Positions 43,045-52,210 of a stretch of 64,000 nucleotides of DNA are shown here, piece by piece (the stretch's first letter is position 1; each line of letters opens with the position of its first letter). The notes beneath the pieces were generated by a model. That model saw only the letters and a list, made by a program, of their open reading frames with translations, made no database searches and had not been told where the DNA came from. The translations under genes and the position numbers were made by a program. The stretch is from Psychroserpens burtonensis DSM 12212 (GTDB lineage Bacteria > Bacteroidota > Bacteroidia > Flavobacteriales > Flavobacteriaceae). The stretch covers positions 103,264-167,263 of the forward strand of contig NZ_AUDE01000012.1 in assembly GCF_000425305.1 (NCBI RefSeq), read 5' to 3'.

Positions 43045-44598
43045 ATGATATCATCCTTACAATTACGAATTAATTTACATGAAGAAGGAAAACCAGATGG
43101 ACTGCTTAATAAAGCAGCTTATGATTTGGGTGTAAAATCTTCAGAAATTTCTGGAATTAAAATTCTAAGAAAATCAATTGATGCACGTAAATCCCGCATC
43201 ATGTTTAACTATAAAATTGAAGTATATAGTAATGAGCCAATGCCTGAAACTTCAGCTCATAATTTTGATTACAAAGATGTTTCCGAAGGAAAACCCATCC
43301 ACATTATTGGTTTTGGTCCTGCAGGAATGTGGGCCGCTTTGCGGTGTATAGAGCTTGGATTTAAACCTATTGTTTTAGAACGCGGAAAAAATGTACAAGA
43401 TAGACGACGAGATATAAAAGCCATAAATCAAGATCATATCGTCAACGACGACTCTAACTATTGTTTTGGAGAGGGTGGTGCTGGCACGTATAGCGACGGA
43501 AAATTGTATACGAGAAGTCTCAAGCGTGGTGATGTAAGAAAAATATTTGAAAGTCTTGTGTTTCATGGCGCTACAGATCAAATTTTGATTGACGCACATC
43601 CACACATCGGAACAAATAAGCTTCCAAAAGTGGTTACGAACATTCGTGAAACCATTTTAAAATTTGGTGGTGAAATACACTTCGAAACACGTGTCATAGA
43701 TTTCAATATTAAAGACAACCAAATCAAATCTATAATTCTTCACAATGGGAATGAGTTAGATGTCGAAAAGATAATTTTAGCAACTGGACATTCTGCTCGT
43801 GATATTTATTATTTACTGAATGAAAAAAATATTCAGTTACAAGCAAAATCGTTCGCAATGGGAGTTCGAGTAGAGCATCCACAACAAATTATTGACGGAA
43901 TTCAATACCATTGCAAAGGAGAACATCGGGATGCGTTGTTACCCGCTGCATCTTATAGCCTGGTAAATCAAGTTAACGACAGAGGTGTCTATTCCTTTTG
44001 TATGTGTCCTGGCGGATTTATAGTGCCTGCAGCAACCACAGACGGTGAAGTCGTAGTTAACGGTATGTCCCCTTCAAAACGAAATAACGCCTTCGCTAAT
44101 TCGGGAATCGTAGTGGAAATAAACGCAGACAAAGACCTTTATAAATATGAGCATCATGGTGCTCTAAAAGGTTTAGAGTACCAAAAAGACTTAGAGCGTT
44201 TGGCATTTACATCTGGAGGAAGAACACAAACAGCACCTGCACAGCGACTTACAGACTTCGTGGAAGGCAAACTATCTACTGATTTAAATCCTACATCATA
44301 TCAACCAGGATTAAAGTCTGCTCCTATGCACTCCTTATTACCAAAATTGATTGGTAGTTCTCTTCGTAAGGGTTTTAAAGCCTTCGGAGAAAAAATGCAC
44401 GGCTATTATACGTCAGAAGCCAATATAATAGGTGTAGAATCTAGAACGTCATCACCAGTGAATATTCCAAGAAATGACAATTTAGCCCATCCCGAAATAG
44501 CCAATCTTTTTCCTTGTGGAGAAGGTGGTGGTTATGCTGGTGGAATCGTTTCTGCTGCCATGGATGGTGAACGATGTGCAGAAGCTGCATGTGTTTAA
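43045..44598 (+). CDS. COG2509-type FAD-dependent oxidoreductase
   Basis: 517 residues. The N-terminal ~80 form a small separate domain; then the FAD-binding Rossmann motif IIGFGPAGMWAAL (87-99) with the acidic strand end VLERG, the GEGGAGTYSDGKLYTR segment (about 147-162) and the C-terminal FPCGEGGGYAGGIVSAAMDG. These mark the COG2509 family of uncharacterised flavoprotein dehydrogenases found in many bacteria. The substrate is unknown. A -7 element TAATTTTG ends only 5 bases before the ATG, so the mRNA is probably leaderless. Confidence 0.87.
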   Translation: MISSLQLRINLHEEGKPDGLLNKAAYDLGVKSSEISGIKILRKSIDARKSRIMFNYKIEVYSNEPMPETSAHNFDYKDVSEGKPIHIIGFGPAGMWAALRCIELGFKPIVLERGKNVQDRRRDIKAINQDHIVNDDSNYCFGEGGAGTYSDGKLYTRSLKRGDVRKIFESLVFHGATDQILIDAHPHIGTNKLPKVVTNIRETILKFGGEIHFETRVIDFNIKDNQIKSIILHNGNELDVEKIILATGHSARDIYYLLNEKNIQLQAKSFAMGVRVEHPQQIIDGIQYHCKGEHRDALLPAASYSLVNQVNDRGVYSFCMCPGGFIVPAATTDGEVVVNGMSPSKRNNAFANSGIVVEINADKDLYKYEHHGALKGLEYQKDLERLAFTSGGRTQTAPAQRLTDFVEGKLSTDLNPTSYQPGLKSAPMHSLLPKLIGSSLRKGFKAFGEKMHGYYTSEANIIGVESRTSSPVNIPRNDNLAHPEIANLFPCGEGGGYAGGIVSAAMDGERCAEAACV

Positions 44599-44641
44599 TT
44601 TTTCCACAGAAATAGACCGTTTTCAGTAAAAAAATTATTCC

Positions 44642-44649
44642 TATTTTTG
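44642..44649 (+). promoter_or_regulatory. -7 promoter element of fabD
   Basis: TATTTTTG matches TAnnTTTG and lies 19 bases before the fabD ATG. Confidence 0.5.
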
Positions 44650-44668
44650 TCTCTTAAATTTGATTACA

Positions 44669-45562
44669 ATGAACGCATATATATTTCCAGGTCAAGGTGC
44701 TCAGTTCTCAGGAATGGGACTTGATTTATACGAAAACTCACCGTTAGCACAGGAGTTATTTGAAAAAGCTAATGATATTTTAGGTTTCCACATCACAGAC
44801 ATCATGTTTGAAGGTTCTGCGGAGGACTTAAAAGAAACAAAGGTCACACAACCTGCTATCTTTTTACACTCTGTTATATTGGCCAAAACTTTAGGCGACA
44901 GTTTTAAACCAGATATGGTTGCTGGTCACTCTTTAGGTGAATTTTCTGCATTGGTTGCTGCTGGCGCATTAACTTTTGAAGACGGTTTGAAACTCGTTTC
45001 TCAACGTGCCCAAGCGATGCAAAAAGCTTGCGAATTACAACCAAGTACTATGGCAGCTGTTTTAGGGCTGGCTGATGATATCGTAGAAAATATTTGCGCT
45101 GACACAGAGGGTATCGTTGTAGCTGCGAATTATAATTGCCCCGGACAATTAGTGATCTCTGGAGACGTCGAAGCCATTAATAAAGCCTGTGAAGCTTTGA
45201 AAGACGCAGGTGCACGTCGTGCTTTAGTACTTCCTGTTGGCGGTGCATTTCATTCGCCATTAATGGAGCCAGCGAGAGAAGAATTAGCTGCTGCAATTGA
45301 GAATACAACATTTAGCAAGCCTGACTGTCCAATATATCAAAACGTGACCGCTTCTGCGATTACTGATGAAAATGAAATTAAAGCCAATTTAATATTACAA
45401 TTAACCGCTCCCGTACGTTGGACACAATCTGTACAACAAATGATTACGGATGGTGCATCTCATTTTACTGAGGTTGGCCCAGGAAAAGTCTTGCAAGCAT
45501 TGGTTAAAAAAATTCATAGAGATACAAAAACGGCGTCAGCTACTTTAGAATCTAATGCTTAG
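44669..45562 (+). CDS. fabD: Malonyl-CoA:ACP transacylase
   Basis: 297 residues from ATG 44669 (MNAYIFPGQGAQ); a TTG nine bases upstream is rejected. The nucleophile Ser88 is in GHSLGE, the malonyl-binding QKACELQPSTMAAVLGL and the catalytic His region GGAFHSPLM (about 197) are intact. It loads malonyl groups on acyl carrier protein for fatty acid synthesis in the cytoplasm. Confidence 0.96.
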   Translation: MNAYIFPGQGAQFSGMGLDLYENSPLAQELFEKANDILGFHITDIMFEGSAEDLKETKVTQPAIFLHSVILAKTLGDSFKPDMVAGHSLGEFSALVAAGALTFEDGLKLVSQRAQAMQKACELQPSTMAAVLGLADDIVENICADTEGIVVAANYNCPGQLVISGDVEAINKACEALKDAGARRALVLPVGGAFHSPLMEPAREELAAAIENTTFSKPDCPIYQNVTASAITDENEIKANLILQLTAPVRWTQSVQQMITDGASHFTEVGPGKVLQALVKKIHRDTKTASATLESNA

Positions 45563-45660
45563 TTTTTTTTTGTAAAACAAGCATCTTAAAAGTACTATCA
45601 TTTAAAAAAAATGATTAACAGCGAACACCATGTGATCCCAAAACTAATAAAAATAAATAC

Positions 45661-46158
45661 ATGAAATTATCTAGAAATGCAGGTGTCATTCTGCTCATTA
45701 TTTTTAATATAGCTATTGACCAAATTTCAAAAATCATTGTAAGAGATACTATTGATCCAAGTGAACGAATTCAAGTTATTGGTAATTTTTTTCAAATGAT
45801 GAATGTCGAAAATACTGGTGCCTTTTTAGGCATGGGAAGTGATATGAATCCTACTTTAAAATTAATATTCCTTCTAATTTTACCCATAGCTGTATTAGGC
45901 TATTTAGTCTATTATATTATTACTAATAAAGCTTTAGACAAACTTAGTCTAATAGCATTAGCCTTTATCGCTGGAGGGGGAATTGCAAATGTTTATGATA
46001 GAATAGTATATGGATCTGTAACAGATTTCTTTTATTTATATATAAATGATACTTTACGAACTGGCATTTTCAACGTTGCAGATATGTCCGTAACCTTTGG
46101 AATGCTCGCTCTACTATTCACCACAATATTCAATAATAAAAAGAAAGAAATAGCATAA
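45661..46158 (+). CDS. lspA: Lipoprotein signal peptidase II
   Basis: 165 residues with four helices. The catalytic Asp pair is D122 (GSVTDFFY) and D141 (FNVADMSV), and the N-terminal DQISK and NTGAFLGM motifs are present. It removes signal peptides from lipoproteins at the inner membrane, and so serves the many lipoproteins in this window. Single gene with its own terminator. Confidence 0.96.
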   Translation: MKLSRNAGVILLIIFNIAIDQISKIIVRDTIDPSERIQVIGNFFQMMNVENTGAFLGMGSDMNPTLKLIFLLILPIAVLGYLVYYIITNKALDKLSLIALAFIAGGGIANVYDRIVYGSVTDFFYLYINDTLRTGIFNVADMSVTFGMLALLFTTIFNNKKKEIA

Positions 46159-46189
46159 AAAAACCTCTTCAAAGATGAAGAGGTTTTTT
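46157..46189. terminator. Bidirectional terminator between lspA and a small gene
   Basis: AAAAAACCTCTTCA-aaga-TGAAGAGGTTTTTT: perfect 14-bp arms with A- and T-runs, fitting convergent genes on both sides. Confidence 0.9.
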
Positions 46190-46193
46190 AAAA

Positions 46194-46385
46194 TTATTTT
46201 GCTAAACTTATAGTTTCACAATCTTTAATTTTGCCATAGTACGTTTCACGATATTTGTGAATCGTTTTGTAAGGAATACTTAAGAATTGTTTCTTAATAT
46301 AAGTCACATTAGTTGTCAATTCTCCCATTTTTTTTGTGAACCTAAGTTCAGCTCTTGTTTCTCTTTTAATGCTTATCAGTTTCAT
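46194..46385 (-). CDS. Small basic protein, unknown
   Basis: 63 residues, no signal peptide or helix, rich in Lys, Arg and Thr, with a Tyr-rich middle (YIKKQFLSIPYKTIHKYRET) and one Cys near the end. The bidirectional terminator 4 bases from its stop supports it as a real gene. No family is recognised; it could be a conserved flavobacterial small protein. Confidence 0.6.
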   Translation of the reverse strand: MKLISIKRETRAELRFTKKMGELTTNVTYIKKQFLSIPYKTIHKYRETYYGKIKDCETISLAK

Positions 46386-46559
46386 TGGATTTCATTTACA
46401 TTGGCTATAAAGAAACAAAGATATACTGCCAATACCAAATTTAAAATGTTAAATCATTGTTTATCAATTTGTTAAATACAAAACATTTAAAAAACAGTAT
46501 TAAATATTATCAAATCTATAATTACGAGGGGTGATTATTACGAGATCTACAATTCGCTA

Positions 46560-46890
46560 TTATAGATTTTCTATTCTTTGATTATAAAAATCACTTGTTC
46601 CATTTTAGAAATGTTTTTTGTAAGATTGTAGTCTACTGCACTAATATCTGCTATAAATCCATTCCTTAATTTGATCCAATTGATTTTCCAGATCTAGTAA
46701 CAAGGTATTTGTTATTATAGCACTTTTCAAACAAAACATTGGTGATCATCCAGCGTACACCATATCGCCAAATACTTTTGCGTATTCAGCATAAAGGAAT
46801 ACACGAGCTCAAGTCTATTGGCAATTTCCGCGGTGCATACAGGGGCTTTATCTAGTTACTAAAATTATCAGTCAACGGATGATAAGTTGT
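46560..46890 (-). pseudogene. Degraded gene fragments
   Basis: In the ~530-base gap before galE the minus strand reads AEYAKVFGDMVYAG, a stop, then SPMFCLKSAIITNTLLLDLE and NQLDQIKEWIYSRY, followed by a stop near 46640. Other pieces upstream read as protein only over short stretches in changing frames. This looks like a decayed gene, family unknown. The flanking bases (46390-46560) are A/T-rich and show nothing. Confidence 0.4.
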
Positions 46891-46913
46891 CAACCCATCT
46901 CATTACATATAGT

Positions 46914-47936
46914 TTATAAATTTCTAATTTTTTGTTCCCATTTCCATGCAGAATCTATAGCGTCTTCAAGAGAGGATTTAGCCTTCCAGCCTAACACGTT
47001 ATTCGCTTTCGTAGTGTCTGCATAGGCAGAAATCACATCACCTTCACGTCTTGGAGCAAATTTGTAATTAAGCGATTTATTAGAAACGCTTTCAAAAGCA
47101 GTGATAACCTCTAATACAGAACTACCTACTCCTGTTCCTACATTAAAAGTTTCAAAATTTGAGTCATTTTTTTTGTCCAGCAAACGTTGTAAAGCTATAA
47201 CATGAGCTTTTGCTAAATCTACTACATGAATATAGTCCCTAATACATGTTCCGTCTGGTGTTGGATAATCATTTCCAAAAACAGATAAACGCTCTCGCAA
47301 TCCCAATCCAGTTTGTGTAATATAGGGTACTAAATTTTGAGGTATTCCAATTGGCAATTCTCCTATTAGAGCACTTGAATGTGCTCCTATAGGGTTGAAA
47401 TACCGTAATGCAATAGCATTTAAATTCAGATTCACTTTACACGTATCTGTGATGATTTCTTCACCAATTTGCTTGGTGTTGCCATAAGGAGATTCTGCTA
47501 GTTTTATAGGAGCATTTTCTGTAATAGGCATTTTATCTGCTTGACCGTAAACTGTACATGAAGAACTGAAAATAAAGTTTGATTCCTGTAAACCAAGAAC
47601 GTCTTTGAGCATGTAAATAAGTGTATGCAAATTATTTTCGTAATAAAGCAGGGGGTTCTCAACACTTTCACCAACCGCTTTACTCGCTGCAAAATGAATG
47701 ACACCAGAAATATCGTTATGCTTCTTAAAGAAATTTTCTACGGAAGCTTTTTCCTTTAAATCTAAGTTCTCAAACGTTGGCTTTTTATGAGTAATACCTA
47801 TAATCCCGTCAAGAACGCTTTCCGAAGAATTTGATAAATCATCAATTATTACGACCTCAAAACCATTGTTTTGAAGCTCAACAACTGTATGAGAACCTAT
47901 AAAACCAAGTCCTCCAGTAACAAGAATTTTTCTCAT
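46914..47936 (-). CDS. galE: UDP-glucose 4-epimerase
   Basis: 340 residues of the extended SDR type: NAD motif TGGLGFIG (7-14), the YxxxK pair Tyr151/Lys155 in SPYGNTKQ, catalytic Ser in the SSSCTVYG segment, and the sugar-binding RYFNPIGAH. It interconverts UDP-glucose and UDP-galactose in the cytoplasm. It follows the aminotransferase gene by a single base, and both probably feed surface polysaccharide or LPS synthesis together with WaaA next door. Confidence 0.94.
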   Translation of the reverse strand: MRKILVTGGLGFIGSHTVVELQNNGFEVVIIDDLSNSSESVLDGIIGITHKKPTFENLDLKEKASVENFFKKHNDISGVIHFAASKAVGESVENPLLYYENNLHTLIYMLKDVLGLQESNFIFSSSCTVYGQADKMPITENAPIKLAESPYGNTKQIGEEIITDTCKVNLNLNAIALRYFNPIGAHSSALIGELPIGIPQNLVPYITQTGLGLRERLSVFGNDYPTPDGTCIRDYIHVVDLAKAHVIALQRLLDKKNDSNFETFNVGTGVGSSVLEVITAFESVSNKSLNYKFAPRREGDVISAYADTTKANNVLGWKAKSSLEDAIDSAWKWEQKIRNL

Positions 47937-47937
47937 A

Positions 47938-49092
47938 TTAAGTGTTAATAAAACTTATGACAGTTGACGTTATAAACTTAATCTGTTCATCATCCAGTTC
48001 GGTATGCATAGGCAACGATATGACCTCTTTGACCAATTGATTGGTAACTTTAAAATCGGCTTCATTATAGCGTTCATCTAGATACGCTTTTTGACGATGT
48101 AAAGGAATTGGGTAATAGACTCCACAAGGGACACCATTATCATTTAAGTGCTTTACTAGAGCATCTCGATCACTATTTAATAATCGTAAGGTATATTGAT
48201 GAAATACATGACAATCACAAGCGTTACAAATACCAGAACAGCCATTGTTACCTGTTGGCGTTATTATCTTTGCTTGTCCTTCAAAGGCCTTATTATAAGC
48301 TCTTGCGGCATTTTGTCTCGCACTATTATAACTATCTAATCGCTTTAATTTAATATCTAAAACAGCCGCTTGTACAGAATCGAGCCTAGAATTAACGCCT
48401 ACAACATCATGATGATAGCGTTCGTACATACCATGGTTAACAATACCTCTTATTATATGCGCTAGTTTATCATCGTTAGTGAAAATTGCGCCTCCATCAC
48501 CATAACATCCTAAATTTTTAGATGGAAAAAATGATGTAGATGCCACATGACCGATGACACCTGCTTTAGTTTTTGTTCCGTTTTTATATGTATCTGTAGC
48601 ACCAATAGCTTGGGCATTATCTTCAATAACAAATAAATTATGGTCGCTTGCAATTTGCATTATAGCTTCCATATTGGCACACATACCAAATAAGTGTACT
48701 GGTACAATGGCCTTTGTTTTAGGTGTAATTGCGTTTTTAATAGCTTCAATATCGATATTGAAACTCACAGGATCTACATCTACCAAAACTGGAGTTAACT
48801 GCAAAAGTGCAATTACCTCAACGGTAGCTGCAAATGTAAAATCTGCAGTAATAACTTCATCTCCTGGCTTGAGACCTAAACCCATCATTGCTATTTGCAA
48901 CGCATCAGTTCCGTTTGCACAAGGAATCACGTGTTTTACACCTAAATAGGATTCTAGATTTTTTTGAAACTCATGAACTTTAGGTCCATTAATGTATGCT
49001 GTAGAATCCAAGACCTCTAAAACAGAGTTATCTACCTCTTCCTTTATTTTGCTATATTGACCTTTAAGGTCAACCATTTGAATTTTTTTCAT
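47938..49092 (-). CDS. DegT/DnrJ/EryC1 family sugar aminotransferase
   Basis: 384 residues from ATG 49092 (MKKIQMVDLKGQY); an ATG ten codons upstream is less typical. The PLP lysine is K192 in FFPSKNLGCYGDGG, with NGTDAL and DNAQAIGA for cofactor binding. Such enzymes put an amino group on a nucleotide-linked keto sugar for LPS or glycoprotein glycans; the exact sugar is not deducible. Odd feature: a Cys cluster CSGICNACDC (Cys285, 289, 292, 294) just before HVFHQYTLR, which looks metal-binding. Confidence 0.9.
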   Translation of the reverse strand: MKKIQMVDLKGQYSKIKEEVDNSVLEVLDSTAYINGPKVHEFQKNLESYLGVKHVIPCANGTDALQIAMMGLGLKPGDEVITADFTFAATVEVIALLQLTPVLVDVDPVSFNIDIEAIKNAITPKTKAIVPVHLFGMCANMEAIMQIASDHNLFVIEDNAQAIGATDTYKNGTKTKAGVIGHVASTSFFPSKNLGCYGDGGAIFTNDDKLAHIIRGIVNHGMYERYHHDVVGVNSRLDSVQAAVLDIKLKRLDSYNSARQNAARAYNKAFEGQAKIITPTGNNGCSGICNACDCHVFHQYTLRLLNSDRDALVKHLNDNGVPCGVYYPIPLHRQKAYLDERYNEADFKVTNQLVKEVISLPMHTELDDEQIKFITSTVISFINT

Positions 49093-49108
49093 ATCTAACG
49101 AAATTACG

Positions 49109-49136
49109 AAATTCATTGACATTAAGCAATGAATTT
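49109..49136. repeat. 10-bp perfect inverted repeat between divergent genes
   Basis: AAATTCATTG-acattaag-CAATGAATTT lies 17 bases from the aminotransferase start and 45 bases before waaA. It could be an operator for both divergent genes. Confidence 0.45.
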
Positions 49137-49180
49137 ATTTTAAAGAACAGTATTTTAGCAGGAACAATAGAAATTAAGTT

Positions 49181-50407
49181 TTGTACAATTTAGGCATATA
49201 TCTACTTTCATTAATTCTGAAGATTCTCGCACTCTTTAATTCCAAAATTAAATTAGGTGTTGATGGTCGTGAGCAAACCTTCGATATTCTTAATATAAAT
49301 ATTGACAAAACTGACACGACCATCTGGTTTCATTGCTCATCCTTAGGCGAATATGAGCAAGGACTCCCTGTTTTTGAAAAATTAAGAGACCAGTATCCTC
49401 GTCATAAAATAATACTGAGTTTTTTCTCACCATCAGGATATGAAATCAGAAAAAACACTACAGTTGCAGATGTGGTTGTTTATCTCCCATTAGACACAAA
49501 ATTTAATGCAAAACGGTTTATAGATCTTATACATCCGGAGTTTACAGTTTTCGTGAAATATGATATTTGGGCAAATCTGCTTTTAGAGCTAAAAAATCAA
49601 AGTAGACGAGCGATTTTGATTTCGGCACTTTTCAGAAAAAATCAGTCGTATTTTAAGTTCTACGGAAATAGGCTGCGTAAAGCATTATTTACTTTTGAGC
49701 ATATTTTCGTACAAGATAACAACTCTAAAATATTGCTTAATAATATTAGCTATACTGCTGTAACAGTATCTGGAGATACAAGATATGATCGGGTTTCAAA
49801 TCAATTAGAACAAAATAATCAGCTTGATTTTATTTCAGAATTTAAAAGCGACAGCACTTGTATAGTCATAGGAAGTTCATGGGAAGAAGATGAAGCGCTA
49901 CTAATTCCTTATATAAATGAAACTGCTACAAAAAATTTAAAATTCATTATCGTACCGCATGAAGTGAATACTAATCATATCAATTCTATTAGTTCAAAAC
50001 TATCTGCTTCTACGATACTATTCTCTGAAAAAAATAGTAAAAATTTAGAAGATTTTAATGTTTTCATTATTGATACTATTGGATTACTCTCTAAAATTTA
50101 TAGTTATGCAGATATTGCTTATGTAGGGGGTGCTATGGGTAAAACCGGTTTACATAATATACTAGAACCTTCAACTTTTGGTATCCCTGTAATTATAGGT
50201 GAAAATTATAAAAAATTTCCAGAAGCGTTTGCGATGATAAAAAACGCAGGTGTCATTTCGATAACAAATGATAAGGATTTACATCAAACATTGAACACAC
50301 TCATAACTTCTAACGAAAAACGTGATTCTTTAGGAAATAAAAATCTAAAATTCATAAAAGAAAGCAAAGGTGCAGTAGTCCAAATCATGGATTACATACG
50401 TATATAG
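49181..50407 (+). CDS. waaA: 3-deoxy-D-manno-octulosonic acid (Kdo) transferase
   Basis: 408 residues. The start is a TTG: a stop codon (TAA, 49175) lies just two codons upstream in frame, and the protein already shows the usual membrane-anchor N-terminus (YNLGIYLLSLILKILALF). HCSSLGEYEQGLPV (about 51-64) and the C-terminal GT-B segment VGGAMGKTGLHNILEPSTFG match WaaA. It adds Kdo from CMP-Kdo to lipid A on the inner face of the inner membrane. Divergent from the sugar aminotransferase gene. Confidence 0.92.
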   Translation: MYNLGIYLLSLILKILALFNSKIKLGVDGREQTFDILNINIDKTDTTIWFHCSSLGEYEQGLPVFEKLRDQYPRHKIILSFFSPSGYEIRKNTTVADVVVYLPLDTKFNAKRFIDLIHPEFTVFVKYDIWANLLLELKNQSRRAILISALFRKNQSYFKFYGNRLRKALFTFEHIFVQDNNSKILLNNISYTAVTVSGDTRYDRVSNQLEQNNQLDFISEFKSDSTCIVIGSSWEEDEALLIPYINETATKNLKFIIVPHEVNTNHINSISSKLSASTILFSEKNSKNLEDFNVFIIDTIGLLSKIYSYADIAYVGGAMGKTGLHNILEPSTFGIPVIIGENYKKFPEAFAMIKNAGVISITNDKDLHQTLNTLITSNEKRDSLGNKNLKFIKESKGAVVQIMDYIRI

Positions 50408-50516
50408 TACATTGGTTGAAGGTTATCCCTATTTATAAATGTTAAAATATTAACGATATAATTAATTTAAATATTAATTTCGATCAATAACAACAATTAA
50501 CACTAAAACTATTAAA

Positions 50517-50768
50517 ATGAAAAAATTGATTTTAAACATCGCATTAGTACTGGCACTTGTCGTGTCTGTTGCATCATGCAGAGAAACTAAAGAAGGTGCA
50601 AAAGATGCTGCTGATGCAGTAGAAAACGCAGCTGAAGATGCTGCTGATGCAGCTGAAGGTGCATTAGAGAAAGCTGGGAAAGCTATTGATACTGCTGTTG
50701 ATGAAACTAAAGAAGCTGGCGAAGCCGCAAAGGAAGCTGTAGAAGAAGTTACGAATGATAATGACTAG
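50517..50768 (+). CDS. Small Ala/Glu-rich helical lipoprotein
   Basis: 83 residues: lipoprotein signal peptide with lipobox SVASC, then ~60 residues of Ala, Glu, Asp and Lys in quasi-repeats (DAADAVENAAEDAADAAEGA; KEAGEAAKEAVEE). This predicts one long amphipathic helix, as in LEA-like or apolipoprotein-like small envelope proteins. No specific role known. Strong terminator after it. Confidence 0.75.
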   Translation: MKKLILNIALVLALVVSVASCRETKEGAKDAADAVENAAEDAADAAEGALEKAGKAIDTAVDETKEAGEAAKEAVEEVTNDND

Positions 50769-50784
50769 GTCATTAAGTAAATAT

Positions 50785-50820
50785 AAAAAAAGGGCCTGAT
50801 TTTCATCAGGCTCTTTTTTA
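50785..50820 (+). terminator. Terminator after the small lipoprotein
   Basis: AAAAAAGGGCCTGAT-tttc-ATCAGGCTCTTTTTT: stem of about 15 bp with one G-U pair and a T-run. Confidence 0.88.
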
Positions 50821-50917
50821 TTTGAAACAAATAGAGTTAAAAAAAAATTCAAAGAGCAGTACAAATATATTTGTCATCACAGAATACTGCCACTCAAACT
50901 TTCAAAGAACAGCATAT

Positions 50918-52207
50918 CTACCTTTTAACGATCTTAAGAGTTTGAACTGTTGTACCTGTTTTTATTTTTAAAAAATACACTCCAAAACTAATAAAAGAGG
51001 TGTCAATTGTAGTATTGTCATTTACTTTAATAGGTATCATTTTCCCTAAACAATCATAAAGCTTTAGGTCTATTAAGTCGGTTTGAGAACTTATTTGTAT
51101 CTGATCTAAAAAAGGATTTGGAAATACCTCTACTTTAGCGATATCAAAATCGTCTACTGATAATGCACTACAAAGCGGATTAACTCCTACTAAAGATGTA
51201 AACACGCCAGTATCAATAGTCCAATTACGCCATTCGCCTCCACTACCAGTTTCCCAATCTGACAAATCGAAATAATTTACACCACTCTCAGTTCCTGGAA
51301 CTTTATACACTTTAATGGCTTCATTATTTCTGTCCCAAGTCAATGGCGAACCTGAAACACAAGTTTCTGGTTCAAAATCTGTCGTACAATTAGCTTGTAT
51401 AAAATATGCAAATTCATCATAAGCAGGATATTCTCCATAGACATAAGCTTTACCATCTGGTTCTACACAAACTGCAGTGTATTCGTTACAAGCAATCCCA
51501 AAAGAACGTATAGAATAATCTGTTGCAATTCTAGCTAACATGACGCTATGTCTTGCTCTTCTATCTGGATCATCATAATGAGAGTCTGTGATAACATTAT
51601 TTAAATAAGGAATATCCAAAAAATCATCATGACCTATTGTTACTCTTGGGTGATAAGGATTACTTAAAGCTACTGCATTAGTGAGTGTACCATATTGAGC
51701 AGAAAAATAATTACCTCCTAAGATTGCTAAACCAGCACTTGTACCGCCAATAACACCTTGTTTTACATTAACAAAATTATTAAGTGCGTCTTCCATAGCA
51801 TTATCTTTAAAATAGCTTACATAATCATATTGATCGCCACCTGCAAACCAAATTGCTTCTGCATTTGCCACTCTTTGCAACACGTAAGGATCTGCAGCAC
51901 CAGCTGCATTATCTATTACAAATGTGGTCACAGAATTAATTGTAACACCCAAATCGGTATAAAAATAATTATTGTAACCATCACTTCCTGAAGCTCTCAA
52001 CACGACAACATCACCACCGTTTGCTTTGTTTAAAAACCAAATCATGGCATCCTCTTGTTCTGTAGCTCCTCCCATTAGACATACGCCTGGTTGCTGATTA
52101 GTGGTCACGTCTGTTGTGCTTCCTGTTTGGTATTCTGTATAATTTTGAGCGAAACAGAATTGGATACTCAAAAATAATAGTAGTGTAATTTTTTTCATAG
52201 CTTTCAT
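50918..52207 (-). CDS. T9SS-secreted S51 peptidase (cyanophycinase-like)
   Basis: 429 residues (or 426 from the next ATG at 52198). Signal peptide to about FCFAQ21. The S51 peptidase domain has GGDQ (123-126), the nucleophile Ser157 in GGTSAGL, DSHYDDPDRRAR (208-219) and GIACNEYTAV with Glu242. GGDQ and DxH are marks of cyanophycinase rather than dipeptidase E. The last ~75 residues (VEVFPNPFLDQIQI ... GVYFLKI ... LKIVKR) are a type A T9SS sorting domain, so the enzyme should be secreted or attached to the cell surface. Last gene of the susC operon, 3 bases after the M20 gene. Cleavage of a beta-aspartyl polymer is inferred. Confidence 0.88.
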   Translation of the reverse strand: MKAMKKITLLLFLSIQFCFAQNYTEYQTGSTTDVTTNQQPGVCLMGGATEQEDAMIWFLNKANGGDVVVLRASGSDGYNNYFYTDLGVTINSVTTFVIDNAAGAADPYVLQRVANAEAIWFAGGDQYDYVSYFKDNAMEDALNNFVNVKQGVIGGTSAGLAILGGNYFSAQYGTLTNAVALSNPYHPRVTIGHDDFLDIPYLNNVITDSHYDDPDRRARHSVMLARIATDYSIRSFGIACNEYTAVCVEPDGKAYVYGEYPAYDEFAYFIQANCTTDFEPETCVSGSPLTWDRNNEAIKVYKVPGTESGVNYFDLSDWETGSGGEWRNWTIDTGVFTSLVGVNPLCSALSVDDFDIAKVEVFPNPFLDQIQISSQTDLIDLKLYDCLGKMIPIKVNDNTTIDTSFISFGVYFLKIKTGTTVQTLKIVKR

Positions 52208-52210
52208 TTT

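Noticed and set aside
48554..48949. 131-codon open frame opposite the DegT aminotransferase
   Set aside because: Fully inside a strongly supported gene on the other strand; low-complexity hydrophobic composition expected from antisense reading.
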